Positions 30,692 through 40,625 of a DNA stretch of 64,000 nt are shown one piece after another. Position numbers and translations under genes: made by a program. Position 1 is the first letter of the stretch; each line of letters begins with the position of its first letter. The DNA is from Methylophaga sp. (lineage in GTDB: Bacteria; Pseudomonadota; Gammaproteobacteria; Nitrosococcales; Methylophagaceae), in NCBI GenBank assembly GCA_024636315.1, contig JAGXHJ010000036.1, forward strand, positions 23,885 through 87,884. Direction: 5' to 3'. The notes under the pieces are model-generated. The model saw only the letters and a program-made list of their open reading frames with translations. It was not told the origin of the DNA and made no database searches.

Positions 30692-31041
30692 ATTGATCCT
30701 TTTAGTAGGAGGGATTTGTAATGATCTTCATTAAATCCAACCAAAATAGTGTTATTTTTCACTAATACTGGCCGTTTAATAATCGAAGGTGAAGCTAACA
30801 TCAGTTTTATAGCATTTTCTCTATTAATGGTATCGCGTTGTATTTGGTCAACTTGTCGCCACGTAGTGCTACGTTTATTGAGCAAGGTTTCCCAGTTAAC
30901 AGATTGTAACCAAAATTGGATTGTTTGTTCATCTATTCCATCATCTCGAACGTCATGGAATTGAAAAGCCACGCCGTTGGCTTCTAACCAACGGCGTGCT
31001 TTTTTAACGGTATCGCAGTTTTTAATGCCGTATAGAATCAT
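30688..31041 (-). CDS. ArsC/Spx-family reductase, YffB-like
   Basis: MILYGIKNCDTVKKARRWLEANGVAFQFHDVRDDG, IKRPVLVKNNTILVGF. Start moved to MILYGI. Confidence 0.88.
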   Translation of the reverse strand: MILYGIKNCDTVKKARRWLEANGVAFQFHDVRDDGIDEQTIQFWLQSVNWETLLNKRSTTWRQVDQIQRDTINRENAIKLMLASPSIIKRPVLVKNNTILVGFNEDHYKSLLLKGSI

Positions 31042-31054
31042 AAGTTTCTTCTTT

Positions 31055-31088
31055 GTCGGACTGAAGTCCGACCCACCTATATGTAGGT
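31055..31088. repeat. REP-like paired inverted repeats
   Basis: GTCGGACT-GA-AGTCCGAC (31055..31072) followed by ACCTA-TATG-TAGGT (31075..31088). Confidence 0.65.
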
Positions 31089-31107
31089 CGAATTTCAATT
31101 CGATAAA

Positions 31108-31929
31108 TTAAATATCGCGTAATAATTCGTTAATGCCTACTTTACCGCGTGTTTTAGCATCAACTTGTTTTACGATAACGGCGCAATACAGACTGTAAGT
31201 ACCACATTTAGACGGTAAGTTGCCAGATACTACGACAGAGCCAGCAGGGATACGGCCATAAGTAATTTCGCCCGTCATACGGTTGAATATTTTAGTGCTT
31301 TGGCCAATGTAAACACCCATTGAAATAACCGCACCTTCTTCAACAATTACACCTTCAACTACTTCAGAACGAGCACCGATGAAACAGTTGTCTTCAATGA
31401 TAGTTGGACCAGCTTGTAAAGGTTCTAAAACACCACCGATACCTACACCACCAGAAAGGTGAACGTTTTTACCAATTTGAGCACATGAACCGACGGTTGC
31501 CCATGTATCTACCATGGTGCCTGAATCAACATAAGCGCCAATGTTGACGTATGAAGGCATCAAGACAACGCTTGGCGCAATATAAGAACCACGACGGACA
31601 TTGGCTGGTGGCACAACACGGATACCGGCTTTATTGAAATCTTCTTCATTAAAGCTAGCGAATTTAGGTTCGACTTTATCGTAGAAGTTAGTTTCGCCAC
31701 CATTCATGATTCTGTTGTCGTTCAAACGGAAAGACAGTAATACGGCTTTTTTTAGCCACTCATTAACAATCCAGTCGCCATTTTGTTTTTCTGCAACGCG
31801 CGCTGTACCGTTATCTAGCATAGCTAATGCTTGGTCTACGGCATTTTTAACGTTTGCTTCAGCATTGGCAGGCGTGATGTCGGCACGGCGTTCAAAGGCT
31901 TCTTCAATAATTTGTTGAATATCGCTCAT
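31108..31929 (-). CDS. dapD: Tetrahydrodipicolinate N-succinyltransferase
   Basis: Left-handed beta-helix repeats; [66 protein letters not shown]. Confidence 0.97.
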   Translation of the reverse strand: MSDIQQIIEEAFERRADITPANAEANVKNAVDQALAMLDNGTARVAEKQNGDWIVNEWLKKAVLLSFRLNDNRIMNGGETNFYDKVEPKFASFNEEDFNKAGIRVVPPANVRRGSYIAPSVVLMPSYVNIGAYVDSGTMVDTWATVGSCAQIGKNVHLSGGVGIGGVLEPLQAGPTIIEDNCFIGARSEVVEGVIVEEGAVISMGVYIGQSTKIFNRMTGEITYGRIPAGSVVVSGNLPSKCGTYSLYCAVIVKQVDAKTRGKVGINELLRDI

Positions 31930-31972
31930 TTTGTTTCTCCAATTAGGGACGTAGGGGTGTAATAGTCGTCGT

Positions 31973-33169
31973 TCATAAGGTTTTAATTAATTTTACAATT
32001 CGGTGGGCAGCATCGATACATTCTTCTATGGGCGCAACTAAAGCCATGCGGATACGATGTGAGCCAGGATTACTATTGTTATTATCTCGCGCTAAATAAC
32101 TACCCGGTAACACGGTGACATTTTGTTCATCAAATAAGCGACGGGCAAAATCAGTGTCAGATATTGTCGTTTCAGCCCAAAGGTAAAAACTGGCCTCGGG
32201 TAAAGTGACATTCATTACGGGTGATAGTATGGCCAGAACAGCGTCAAATTTTTCCCGATAAAGTTGGCGGTTAGTGACCACATGTTGTTCATTATTCCAT
32301 GCGGTTATTGAAGCCGCTTGAGTTGATGGTGGCATGGCACAACCATGATAGGTACGGTATCGTAGAAAGTCTTTCATTATTTTAGCATCGCCAGCCACAA
32401 AACCAGAACGTAGGCCGGGAGCATTAGAACGTTTTGATAAGCTATGAAAAACGACACAACGACTTAAATCGGTATAACCGGCTGCAACAGCGGCCTGTAA
32501 TAAGCCGACAGGAGGATGTGCCTCATCAAAATATAGCTCGGAATAACATTCATCAGAAGCAATGATAAAGTTATGTTTGTGAGCAAGTTCGATTAGCTTA
32601 GTTAATGTGGCTTGTTCAATGACAGCGCCAGTCGGGTTGCCTGGGCTACATAAATATAATAACTGACAACGATCCCAGACATCATTAGACACCGCATCAA
32701 AGTCAGGCATAAAGTTGTTGTCAGCGGTGCAATTAAGAAAATAGGGATGCGCACCTGCTAAAATCGCCGCGCCTTCATAGATTTGATAGAAGGGATTTGG
32801 CATCACAATGAGTGGTGTATGTGCTGTGCGGTCAACCACTGCTTGAGCAAATGCAAACAGCGCTTCACGAGTACCATTAACGGGTAATACTTGCGTCGTT
32901 GGGTCAATATTACCAGCAAGATGAAAACGCTTATCTAACCAGGTGGCGATAGCTTGACGCAATTCAATTGAACCCGCGGTAGTGGGATAATTAGATAAGC
33001 CGTGTAAATGCTCGATGACTGCCTCGGTAATGAATCCCGGGGTTGGATGTTTAGGTTCACCAATCGATAACGCGATATGAGGCAGATTAGACGGCGGTGT
33101 GCATCCAGCTTTTAGTTGCGCAAGTTTTTCGAACGGATAAGGATGCAAGTGAGCTAGATCTGGATTCAT
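31973..33169 (-). CDS. dapC: Succinyldiaminopimelate transaminase
   Basis: Class I aminotransferase; [54 protein letters not shown]; next to dapD. Confidence 0.92.
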   Translation of the reverse strand: MNPDLAHLHPYPFEKLAQLKAGCTPPSNLPHIALSIGEPKHPTPGFITEAVIEHLHGLSNYPTTAGSIELRQAIATWLDKRFHLAGNIDPTTQVLPVNGTREALFAFAQAVVDRTAHTPLIVMPNPFYQIYEGAAILAGAHPYFLNCTADNNFMPDFDAVSNDVWDRCQLLYLCSPGNPTGAVIEQATLTKLIELAHKHNFIIASDECYSELYFDEAHPPVGLLQAAVAAGYTDLSRCVVFHSLSKRSNAPGLRSGFVAGDAKIMKDFLRYRTYHGCAMPPSTQAASITAWNNEQHVVTNRQLYREKFDAVLAILSPVMNVTLPEASFYLWAETTISDTDFARRLFDEQNVTVLPGSYLARDNNNSNPGSHRIRMALVAPIEECIDAAHRIVKLIKTL

Positions 33170-33238
33170 AAGAAGTAAACATTAAATAAAGCCGACTATT
33201 ATAACGGGTTATAGCTTAGTCGTGGTATAAGGTTCGCC

Positions 33239-34114
33239 ATGAATACACAACATACAACTCACAATCGCTTAGCTATCGCCGCCTTGTTATTTTCATCAAG
33301 CTTATGGGGGATAATTTGGTACCCCTTACGCTGGTTAGATGAAGCCGGCATGTCTGCGGTGTGGAGTTCCTTAGTGATGTATCTTGCTGCTGGTGCGCTA
33401 GCGCTGCCTTTTCTATTCAAACGAAATATTTTTAACGCAAGCAATCGCAGGGATTTATTATTTTTGGCCATTGCCGCCGGCATTACCAATATTGCTTTTC
33501 TGGTGGCATTGACGGAAGGTCAAGTGATGCGCGTCATGTTGCTGTTTTATTTGTCACCAATATGGTCTGTTTTACTCAGTCGTTGGTGGTTAAAAGAGCA
33601 CTTGTCTTCATCTGCCATTGCAATGTTGTGCTTAGCAATGACGGGTTCTTTGGTGATGTTATGGGATACCAGTGTTGGCTGGCCTTGGCCTCGTGATTTA
33701 GCTGATTGGTTGGCCATCACCGCGAGCCTTGCTTTTTCGGTAAATAATGTTTTGGCTCGAAAATTGGCTAATGTATCAATGGCCGCTAAAACGGGCGTTA
33801 TTTGGTGGGGTGTTGTTATAGCATCGATACTTGTCCTCGTTTGGCAACAGGCACCAGTACCCGCTGTGACGATAAATGTTTGGGTCGTTGCTGGCTTAGT
33901 AGGGCTTCTAGGTATCGTGGTCATGACTGTAACTGTGTTGTACGGCATAGCTCGCATGCCTATCTATCATTCATCAGTTATCATGTTATTCGAGTTAGTG
34001 GTGGCCGCTATAGCCGCTTGGGCATTAACAAATGAGGTGATGTCATTGCAAGAATGGTTGGGTGGCGGTCTTATCATGTTAGCTGCCTATGGTGTCGCCA
34101 AATCAGAAGCTTAA
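33239..34114 (+). CDS. EamA/DMT-family transporter
   Basis: About 10 TM helices in two repeats; SSLWGIIWYPLRWLDEAGMSAVWSSLVMY. Confidence 0.88.
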   Translation: MNTQHTTHNRLAIAALLFSSSLWGIIWYPLRWLDEAGMSAVWSSLVMYLAAGALALPFLFKRNIFNASNRRDLLFLAIAAGITNIAFLVALTEGQVMRVMLLFYLSPIWSVLLSRWWLKEHLSSSAIAMLCLAMTGSLVMLWDTSVGWPWPRDLADWLAITASLAFSVNNVLARKLANVSMAAKTGVIWWGVVIASILVLVWQQAPVPAVTINVWVVAGLVGLLGIVVMTVTVLYGIARMPIYHSSVIMLFELVVAAIAAWALTNEVMSLQEWLGGGLIMLAAYGVAKSEA

Positions 34115-34285
34115 ACTGGCGATATTATTATGACCAGATAATGTTTTCGACATTAGCTACATTAATAAAAATGTGACCTTATGGTGTTGCGGTGAAGCAT
34201 CATAATTCCGCTGATTATTATTACCCAATGAACTAAGCAAAGTTAAATGCTACCGCTTAAACATATACAATAAATAGAGGTTTTT

Positions 34286-34672
34286 ATGATTAAATCAATT
34301 GCTCATGCTAGCTTTTTAGTGGCTGATGTTGCTCGCTCGTTAGAGTTTTATTGCGGCGTATTAGATATCCATTTAAATCAACATCGACCTAATTTTCCAT
34401 TTGATGGCGCTTGGTTAGATCTTAATGCCGAAGGCCAGCAATTACATTTAATGCAATTACCTAATCCTGATTCGACGGAAGGCCGCCCTGAACATGGCGG
34501 AAAAGATAAACATATTGCATTGGTTGTTGATGATTTAGATGCTTTAGCTGAAAGATTAGAAGCGGCCAATGTGACATTTTCCAGAAGTAAGTCTGGTCGC
34601 GCAGCTTTCTTTTGTCGTGATCCAGATGGTAATGCCTTGGAATTTGCTGAAGACTTTACCCCTCGAAAGTAG
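34286..34672 (+). CDS. VOC-family (glyoxalase/bleomycin-resistance-like) protein
   Basis: IAHASFLVADVARSLEFYCGVLDI, AAFFCRDPDGNALEFAE. Confidence 0.9.
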   Translation: MIKSIAHASFLVADVARSLEFYCGVLDIHLNQHRPNFPFDGAWLDLNAEGQQLHLMQLPNPDSTEGRPEHGGKDKHIALVVDDLDALAERLEAANVTFSRSKSGRAAFFCRDPDGNALEFAEDFTPRK

Positions 34673-34697
34673 GGAGTGAAGTCTTCAGATTTTCCTA

Positions 34698-34815
34698 GAT
34701 CAATGACTTACAGAGTTACTCACAGTATCTGTGGATAACTCTGTGGTTAACTTATGGGGAAATCGCTAAGTCTTTAATCTGTAACAATCTATAGTATATG
34801 GTTAAAAATCAACCA
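34698..34815. repeat. Direct repeat copy A with paired DnaA-box-like sites
   Basis: ~84% identical by hand alignment to 35494..35612; contains TGTGGATAA (34730..34738) and TGTGGTTAA (34742..34750), 12 bp apart. Confidence 0.85.
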
Positions 34816-35010
34816 TTAAGTTAAAGTTCAACATAAACAGATGGTTATAAAATTTTTATAGACGTTACAAACGGTATAAGATGAGTTAAGACTTGTTCCT
34901 ACTTTAAAACTCTAAAGTGTATAACTTACTTAGATGTCAAGCATTAAGTCGCAATTCTAGTGATATTTATATTAATGCTGACAAGTATATTGATGGTGCA
35001 GATTTTATCT

Positions 35011-35250
35011 CTCGCCGCACTACATGGAACGATGCGATAGCGAGTAAGTAGTGCAAGCCGCTAGTAGGAGTTGGTGATTACAGCAGCTTTCGTAGCGTAG
35101 CGAAGAATAGTGCAGTAATTACATCCTCACTCCGTCGGTCGCTTGATAGCCTAAGCGTTAGCGAGGTGACGAGGACGTCTGGTGCAAATTGGTCGTCGCC
35201 GAACGGAGTTGAATTAAACCATGGATGGGTTAATTCTCTCACGAGTACGG
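35011..35250. repeat. Palindrome-rich element with three ~60-bp-spaced GCGnTAGCGA modules
   Basis: GCGATAGCGAG (35034), GCGTAGCGAAG (35095), GCGTTAGCGAGG (35155); stems GCACTAC/GTAGTGC, GGAGT..ACTCC enclosing GTGATTAC/GTAATTAC, GAATTAA/TTAATTC. Confidence 0.6.
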
Positions 35251-35454
35251 TGACATGCTGGAAATGACCATTCTAAGCTTGGGTATGATTCAATGACCTG
35301 ACTTAGTCAGCTGGTCGCCGATTATTTTTTGCTACTAACGATAGTAATAAATGTAAGTGAACAATCCTTTGTTAGCTGTCTTTATTCCATCTCAATGATC
35401 GTTGACCAATATATTGATTTTAGCTAGATTTTACCTAGACTATTATGAGAAGAA

Positions 35455-35474
35455 TAGCCACTAGATAGTGGCTA
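35455..35474. repeat. Hairpin TAGCCACTA-GA-TAGTGGCTA
   Basis: Perfect 9-bp arms, no adjacent T-tract. Confidence 0.8.
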
Positions 35475-35493
35475 ATTGAGTCGTAAATTTCAT

Positions 35494-35612
35494 GATCAAT
35501 GACTTACAGACTTACTCACAATATCTGTGGATAACTCTGTGGGTAACATGCCGACAAATCGCTAAGTCATTATTTTGTAACAATCTACCTCAGTTTGGTT
35601 AAAAATCAACCA
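35494..35612. repeat. Direct repeat copy B with paired DnaA-box-like sites
   Basis: TGTGGATAA (35526..35534) and TGTGGGTAA (35538..35546); shared blocks ATCTGTGGATAACTCTGTGG, AAATCGCTAAGTC, TGTAACAATCTA, GGTTAAAAATCAACCA. Confidence 0.85.
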
Positions 35613-35753
35613 CTATAATAATATTGATAAAAATCAATAAGATAGCGTGCAGCCTAATAGTTTCAATGACTTAGCGACGACTCTTGTGACAGTTATGCGA
35701 TAGTGAGCCTTACTGGTGCATAACTCTCTTATTGGGTTAACAGATTATGGTGA

Positions 35754-36626
35754 TTATTGTCTAGATAATGCTGGAAATTGCTTGTCATCGTGGGCCGCAT
35801 CTTCTTGGCCCGATGGTGCTAGTCGATGTAACTCAAGATCTTTGAAGTTAAATAATTCATTATCAGCCAATTGTGAGGGTGAAATATTTTGAAAACTTCG
35901 GAAAATATTTTCTAATCGACCAGGTTGCTGTTTTTCCCAACCTTGTAACATGTCTTTAATGACTTGCCGTTGTAAGTTCTCTTGTGATCCACATAAATTG
36001 CATGGAATGATCGGAAACTGTTGATGATCAGAATAGCGAATAATATCTGATTCTTTGCAGTAAGCTAGTGGGCGAATCAAAATGTTTGTTTTGTCATCAC
36101 TCAATAACTTGGGTGGCATAGCTTTAAGTTTGCTGCCATAAAACATATTGAGAAAGGCCGTTTCGATAATATCATCACGATGATGGCCTAAAGCTATTTT
36201 AGTGATGCCATTTTGACGTGCATATCCATAAAGCGAACCGCGACGCAGGCGAGAGCAGATACCGCAGGTGGTTTTGCCTTCTGGTACGATCTCTTTAACG
36301 ATGCTGTAGGTGTCTTTTTCAATAATATGAAAAGGCACACCAATGGAAGCCAGATACTCAGGTAAAACGTGTTCAGGAAAGCCCGGCTGTTTTTGGTCGA
36401 GATTAACTGCGATGATGTCGAATGTAATGGGCGCATGTTTTTGAAGGTTCAGTAAAATATCTAGCATGGTGTAACTGTCTTTACCACCTGACAGGCAAAC
36501 CATTACCTTGTCGCCATCTTCTATCATATTGTAATCAGCAATTGCTTGACCAACGTTACGGCGAAGTCGTTTACGTAATTTATTAATTTCGAGTGTTTGT
36601 TTTGCTGTAGTGGCTAATTCTGACAT
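35754..36626 (-). CDS. ttcA: tRNA 2-thiocytidine(32) synthetase
   Basis: PP-loop [35 protein letters not shown]. Confidence 0.95.
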   Translation of the reverse strand: MSELATTAKQTLEINKLRKRLRRNVGQAIADYNMIEDGDKVMVCLSGGKDSYTMLDILLNLQKHAPITFDIIAVNLDQKQPGFPEHVLPEYLASIGVPFHIIEKDTYSIVKEIVPEGKTTCGICSRLRRGSLYGYARQNGITKIALGHHRDDIIETAFLNMFYGSKLKAMPPKLLSDDKTNILIRPLAYCKESDIIRYSDHQQFPIIPCNLCGSQENLQRQVIKDMLQGWEKQQPGRLENIFRSFQNISPSQLADNELFNFKDLELHRLAPSGQEDAAHDDKQFPALSRQ

Positions 36627-37886
36627 TTAAATAAGACCTGAAAAGGGTTGTACTGTAACGAGGCTATTAGCGGCTATTCCATCGCATTTCTCATCTAATA
36701 GTATAAAACAGTTGGCTGTGCTCATTGAGCGTAAGATACCTGAACCTTGGCTACCCGTTATTTTTACTTTTGTGGTGCCATCATCATCTTTGAATAAAAT
36801 GGCACGTTGATATTCGAAGCGGCCTGGTCGTTTACGAATAGCATCAGTACAGTTCACTTGAAATGTAGTTACATCAGGTTCTGTTTCGCCCATCAATTTT
36901 CGAAGAGCGGGTGCCACAAACTGATAGAACGTTACCATGACAGAAACAGGATTGCCGGGAAGACCAAAAAAGAGCGCATTATTAATTGTGCCAAAAGCAA
37001 GAGGGCGGCCAGGTCGCATTGCAATTTTCCAGAAATCGACTTGACCTAATTCTGCTAACATTTCTTTTACGTAGTCGGCATCACCTACTGAAACACCACC
37101 TGAAGTGATAATGACATCAGCCTGCTCAGCCGCTTGCAGTAAGGTTTGGCGTAGCGGATCTTTTTGATCGGGCACCACGCCCATATCCAGCACTTCTACA
37201 TCGAGGCGTTTTAACATGCCATAAAGAGTGTATCGGTTACTGTCATAGATTTGACCTGTAGCCAATGTTTCACCAATGGATCTAAGTTCGTCGCCAGTGG
37301 AAAAAAAGGCGATACGTAGACGCCGAGAGACATTAACTTCAGCAATACCAAGTGAAGCTATCAGACCAAGATCTGCTGGAATAATGCGACGACCGGCAGT
37401 AAGAACGACATCGCCAGTTTTTAAATCTTCGCCTATATAGCGGACGTGGTTGCCTTTGGGGTGTTTTCCATGAATGGTTATAATGTTGTCAGTCACCGCA
37501 ACTTGTTCTTGCATGACGATAGTATCGCATTCGCTTGGCACCACAGCGCCGGTCATGATTCGTATACATTCACCCGTATTGACCGTGCCTTGAAATGGTT
37601 GGCCAGCAAAGGCAATCCCAACCTGTTTAAGACTAAATGAATCATTAGTGATGTCACCGCTTCTAATGGCATAGCCATCCATTGCCGAGTTGTTATGAGC
37701 GGGTACATTGATTGGTGAAACGATATCATTAAGTAAAATACGATCTAATGCATCGCGTATTGGACAACGTTGCCAAGCGGTTAATGGTGTGATTAACGAA
37801 GCAATACGTTGTCTAGCGGTATCAATACTAAGTCTATTTTGATCTTCTGGATCAGCACAGCTGGGTTGCGGAATAAATTCTGACAT
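36627..37886 (-). CDS. moeA: Molybdopterin molybdenumtransferase
   Basis: PAHNNSAMDGYAIRSGD, RIMTGAVVPSECDTIVMQE, TSGGVSVGDADYVKEML, FFGLPGNPVSVMVTF. Confidence 0.95.
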   Translation of the reverse strand: MSEFIPQPSCADPEDQNRLSIDTARQRIASLITPLTAWQRCPIRDALDRILLNDIVSPINVPAHNNSAMDGYAIRSGDITNDSFSLKQVGIAFAGQPFQGTVNTGECIRIMTGAVVPSECDTIVMQEQVAVTDNIITIHGKHPKGNHVRYIGEDLKTGDVVLTAGRRIIPADLGLIASLGIAEVNVSRRLRIAFFSTGDELRSIGETLATGQIYDSNRYTLYGMLKRLDVEVLDMGVVPDQKDPLRQTLLQAAEQADVIITSGGVSVGDADYVKEMLAELGQVDFWKIAMRPGRPLAFGTINNALFFGLPGNPVSVMVTFYQFVAPALRKLMGETEPDVTTFQVNCTDAIRKRPGRFEYQRAILFKDDDGTTKVKITGSQGSGILRSMSTANCFILLDEKCDGIAANSLVTVQPFSGLI

Positions 37887-37890
37887 GGTG

Positions 37891-39009
37891 TTAATGAGTC
37901 CAACTTTCAATAAAATGTGCTAGATAATCGGCGATAGCATCGATATTGTTAATATCAAGTTGTTCGATACTACGTTCAAGATCAAGTGGCTGATCGCAAG
38001 CTATCGCAATAATATTTTGGTCTGTGGGGTAGAGAAAAGGCTTATCTAAACTACATCGATGTAATTCAACTTTAGCAATAGCCTCATCTTTAAAGCCTTC
38101 GACTAAAATGAGATCGAGTTTAGAACAATCAAGTCTAGGAATCAGCATAGATAAACTAGGTTCGATTTGATCCGCTGATTGTACTTCCACCAAGGCCATT
38201 AATCGACTTGATGAGACCAATACTTGTTGGGCACCGGCTTGGCGAATTTCATAGCTATCCTTGCCTGGTACATCAATATCAAAATTATGATGGGCATGTT
38301 TGATTACCGCAACTTCCAAGCCTTTAGCTTTGAGCACTGGGATTAATTGGCGTAATAAGGTTGTTTTACCAGTGCCACTAAATGCCGCGAAACCAATTAG
38401 AGGTATCGGCGACTGAACACTAGTCTGATGTGTAACTAAATCTTCAGGATGATTAACATTGATAAAGGAGTTAGGTTGATCAGAAAAATCAACGACAGCC
38501 ATGGTATGACTTTCTAACCACACATCAATTTTGCGACCACCTTGTTGTAGATAGCTTTCGAGATCAGCCTTTAGTCGGCAGGGGATCAGGCAAAATACGG
38601 GTTGTAATCGTTCGCCATTGTGGGCGACGGCAATATCTGCACGCTCAATTAATAATGTTTCCATCATTCGTTGACGCAATTGAGGGGAAATATTCGGTGA
38701 GTCACAAGGTGCAGTCAAAATATAATCAGTATCGACTGTCTGCATGGCGCTCAACATACCTGCCAGTGGTCCGCAAAAATTATCTAAACTGTCACTAATA
38801 ACCGGATAGTTAAATGTCTCATACTGATCAATATTACGATTAGCATTAATGACTATTGCATCTACTTGCGACTTTAAAGTGGCAATGACATGTGCAATCA
38901 GCGGTTTATGATTGAATAGAATAAGGCCTTTATCTTCGCCACCCATGCGGCGAGCTTGTCCACCTGCCAAAATGACACCGGTAACAGAGGGAGTAGATGA
39001 TGTATTCAT
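37891..39009 (-). CDS. mobAB: Fused MobA-MobB (molybdenum cofactor guanylyltransferase + Mob dinucleotide-binding GTPase)
   Basis: N-terminal GVILAGGQARRMGGEDKGLILFNHKPLI (MobA); C-terminal IPLIGFAAFSGTGKTTLLRQLIPVLKAKGLEVAVIKHAHHNFDIDVPGKDSYEIRQAGA (MobB). Confidence 0.94.
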   Translation of the reverse strand: MNTSSTPSVTGVILAGGQARRMGGEDKGLILFNHKPLIAHVIATLKSQVDAIVINANRNIDQYETFNYPVISDSLDNFCGPLAGMLSAMQTVDTDYILTAPCDSPNISPQLRQRMMETLLIERADIAVAHNGERLQPVFCLIPCRLKADLESYLQQGGRKIDVWLESHTMAVVDFSDQPNSFINVNHPEDLVTHQTSVQSPIPLIGFAAFSGTGKTTLLRQLIPVLKAKGLEVAVIKHAHHNFDIDVPGKDSYEIRQAGAQQVLVSSSRLMALVEVQSADQIEPSLSMLIPRLDCSKLDLILVEGFKDEAIAKVELHRCSLDKPFLYPTDQNIIAIACDQPLDLERSIEQLDINNIDAIADYLAHFIESWTH

Positions 39010-39058
39010 GATGATTCGCTGTTATTCTCTATAGAGTAAACTAAAAAAGATGAGGGAT

Positions 39059-39718
39059 ACACCCATGCAAAAATCATGGATATCATGGGCTTTGGCACTT
39101 ATTATACTGATAAACTCACCACTCGTATGGTCGGGCTCACTGAACATTGTTGTAGTGGGTTTATTTAGTGATCAAGCTGTACTGACTATCAACGACCAAC
39201 AACGTTTATTAAAAGTAGGTAATACTAGCCCAGAAGGCGTAAAACTCATTTCTGCGACAAGTCAGAGCGCAATTATTGAAGTGGATGGGGTTCAAAAAAA
39301 ATACCTTTTAGGTTCACAAGTCGGAGGATTTTTCGCCCCTCCTGCTGAGCAACCAATGGTGAGTATATGGCCAAATGATGGTTTGTATCTAACGGTTGGT
39401 AGTGTGAACGGCTATAGTGTCGATTTTCTTGTTGATACTGGGGCGTCAGTTGTTGCTTTTAATGCCGCAACAGCAAAACGTTTGGGTTTGGACTATCTTA
39501 ATGGGCCAGCCGTTATGGTACAAACTGCATCTGGTGTAGAAAAGGCCTATCAAGTCACCTTGGATCAGATACAAATAGGCGCTATTAAACTACATAATAT
39601 TAATGCGATGGTCCTTGATGGTCCACAGCCCGAATATGCTTTATTAGGCATGACATTTTTGGGGCAAGTTGAAATATTGCGATCGGATGAACGTATGGAT
39701 TTGAAAAAAAAATATTAA
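39059..39718 (+). CDS. TIGR02281-type retropepsin-like aspartic protease
   Basis: Signal/TM, GYSVDFLVDTGASVVAFNAATAKRLGLDY, YALLGMTFLGQVEI. Confidence 0.85.
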   Translation, partial: TPMQKSWISWALALIILINSPLVWSGSLNIVVVGLFSDQAVLTINDQQRLLKVGNTSPEGVKLISATSQSAIIEVDGVQKKYLLGSQVGGFFAPPAEQPMVSIWPNDGLYLTVGSVNGYSVDFLVDTGASVVAFNAATAKRLGLDYLNGPAVMVQTASGVEKAYQVTLDQIQIGAIKLHNINAMVLDGPQPEYALLGMTFLGQVEILRSDERMDLKKKY

Positions 39719-39787
39719 CAGCTTGAAAATAGGACTGGCTTGTTTAGGCTTAAGTAGGTCACGTGTTTTCTTATTCGTACATAAGGC

Positions 39788-40549
39788 ATGATTATGCAGT
39801 GGAATAGAAAAATTGCTGGCTATTTAGCCTTATGCTTCATTGTTCTAATTATATTCGTATTTATAACACGCAATATGATGGTTAATGATTTACCTGACTT
39901 TAAATCATTTTCCGACGTCAAAGATAAAAAACAGCACTTCTTTGATTTTATACGGCCGATAGTTGAGGCTGAAAATAAAAAGGTACTTATTAATCGAAAG
40001 AAATTACTGATGCTTGAACAGCAATACAGTAATGTTAGTTCTATACATCCAAATGATGAAAAATGGCTAAAGAATTTGGCTAAAATATATAAAGTCAGGA
40101 TCGATATTTTGGATGATCAAGCGGCTTGGAACTCCTTAAAGTATCGTGTTGATATCGTGCCTGTGCCGCTGGCATTAGCACAATCTGCCAATGAGTCAGG
40201 CTGGGGAACATCACGTTTTGCACAGGAAGGAAATAATTTTTTCGGCCAATGGTGTTTTATTGAGGGCTGTGGTCTTGTTCCTGATAGAAGAAACAGCGGG
40301 GCAACGCATGAAGTAGCTGTCTTTAATTCCGTCGAGGAATCAGTAGCTTATTATATTCTAAATTTGAATACCTTAATCGCTTATCAGCCATTACGAACAA
40401 TACGCCAAGAACAACGAGAGGAAGGTAAAACATTGACTGGTTCGGCATTGGCCGTAGGATTAATCAATTACTCTGAACGTGGCGAAGAATACGTGGAAGA
40501 CATTCAGGCGATGATTCGTGTCAATAAACCGTTAATGTTGAGTCAGTAG
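39788..40549 (+). CDS. Bax-like glucosaminidase-domain protein
   Basis: VPLALAQSANESGWGTSRFAQEGNNFFGQWCF, EESVAYYILNLNT. Confidence 0.88.
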   Translation: MIMQWNRKIAGYLALCFIVLIIFVFITRNMMVNDLPDFKSFSDVKDKKQHFFDFIRPIVEAENKKVLINRKKLLMLEQQYSNVSSIHPNDEKWLKNLAKIYKVRIDILDDQAAWNSLKYRVDIVPVPLALAQSANESGWGTSRFAQEGNNFFGQWCFIEGCGLVPDRRNSGATHEVAVFNSVEESVAYYILNLNTLIAYQPLRTIRQEQREEGKTLTGSALAVGLINYSERGEEYVEDIQAMIRVNKPLMLSQ

Positions 40550-40562
40550 AACGTATACAAAT

Positions 40563-40606
40563 AAAAAAGCCTCCTGCTAAAGTTTATTAACAGGAGGCTT
40601 TTTTTA
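40563..40606. terminator. Rho-independent terminator
   Basis: AAAAAAGCCTCCTG-N14-CAGGAGGCTTTTTTT between convergent genes. Confidence 0.9.
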
Positions 40607-40625
40607 AACTGACGTGATTTCGCTT

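Noticed and set aside
34673-35753. CRISPR array or integron attC sites
   Set aside because: Only two direct repeats ~800 bp apart with no regular spacers; no clear GTTRRRY/RYYYAAC core pair and no integrase nearby.
34673-35753. Canonical chromosomal oriC
   Set aside because: None of dnaA, dnaN, rpmH, mnmG, gyrB or parAB flank it; only the DnaA-box-like sites support an origin role.
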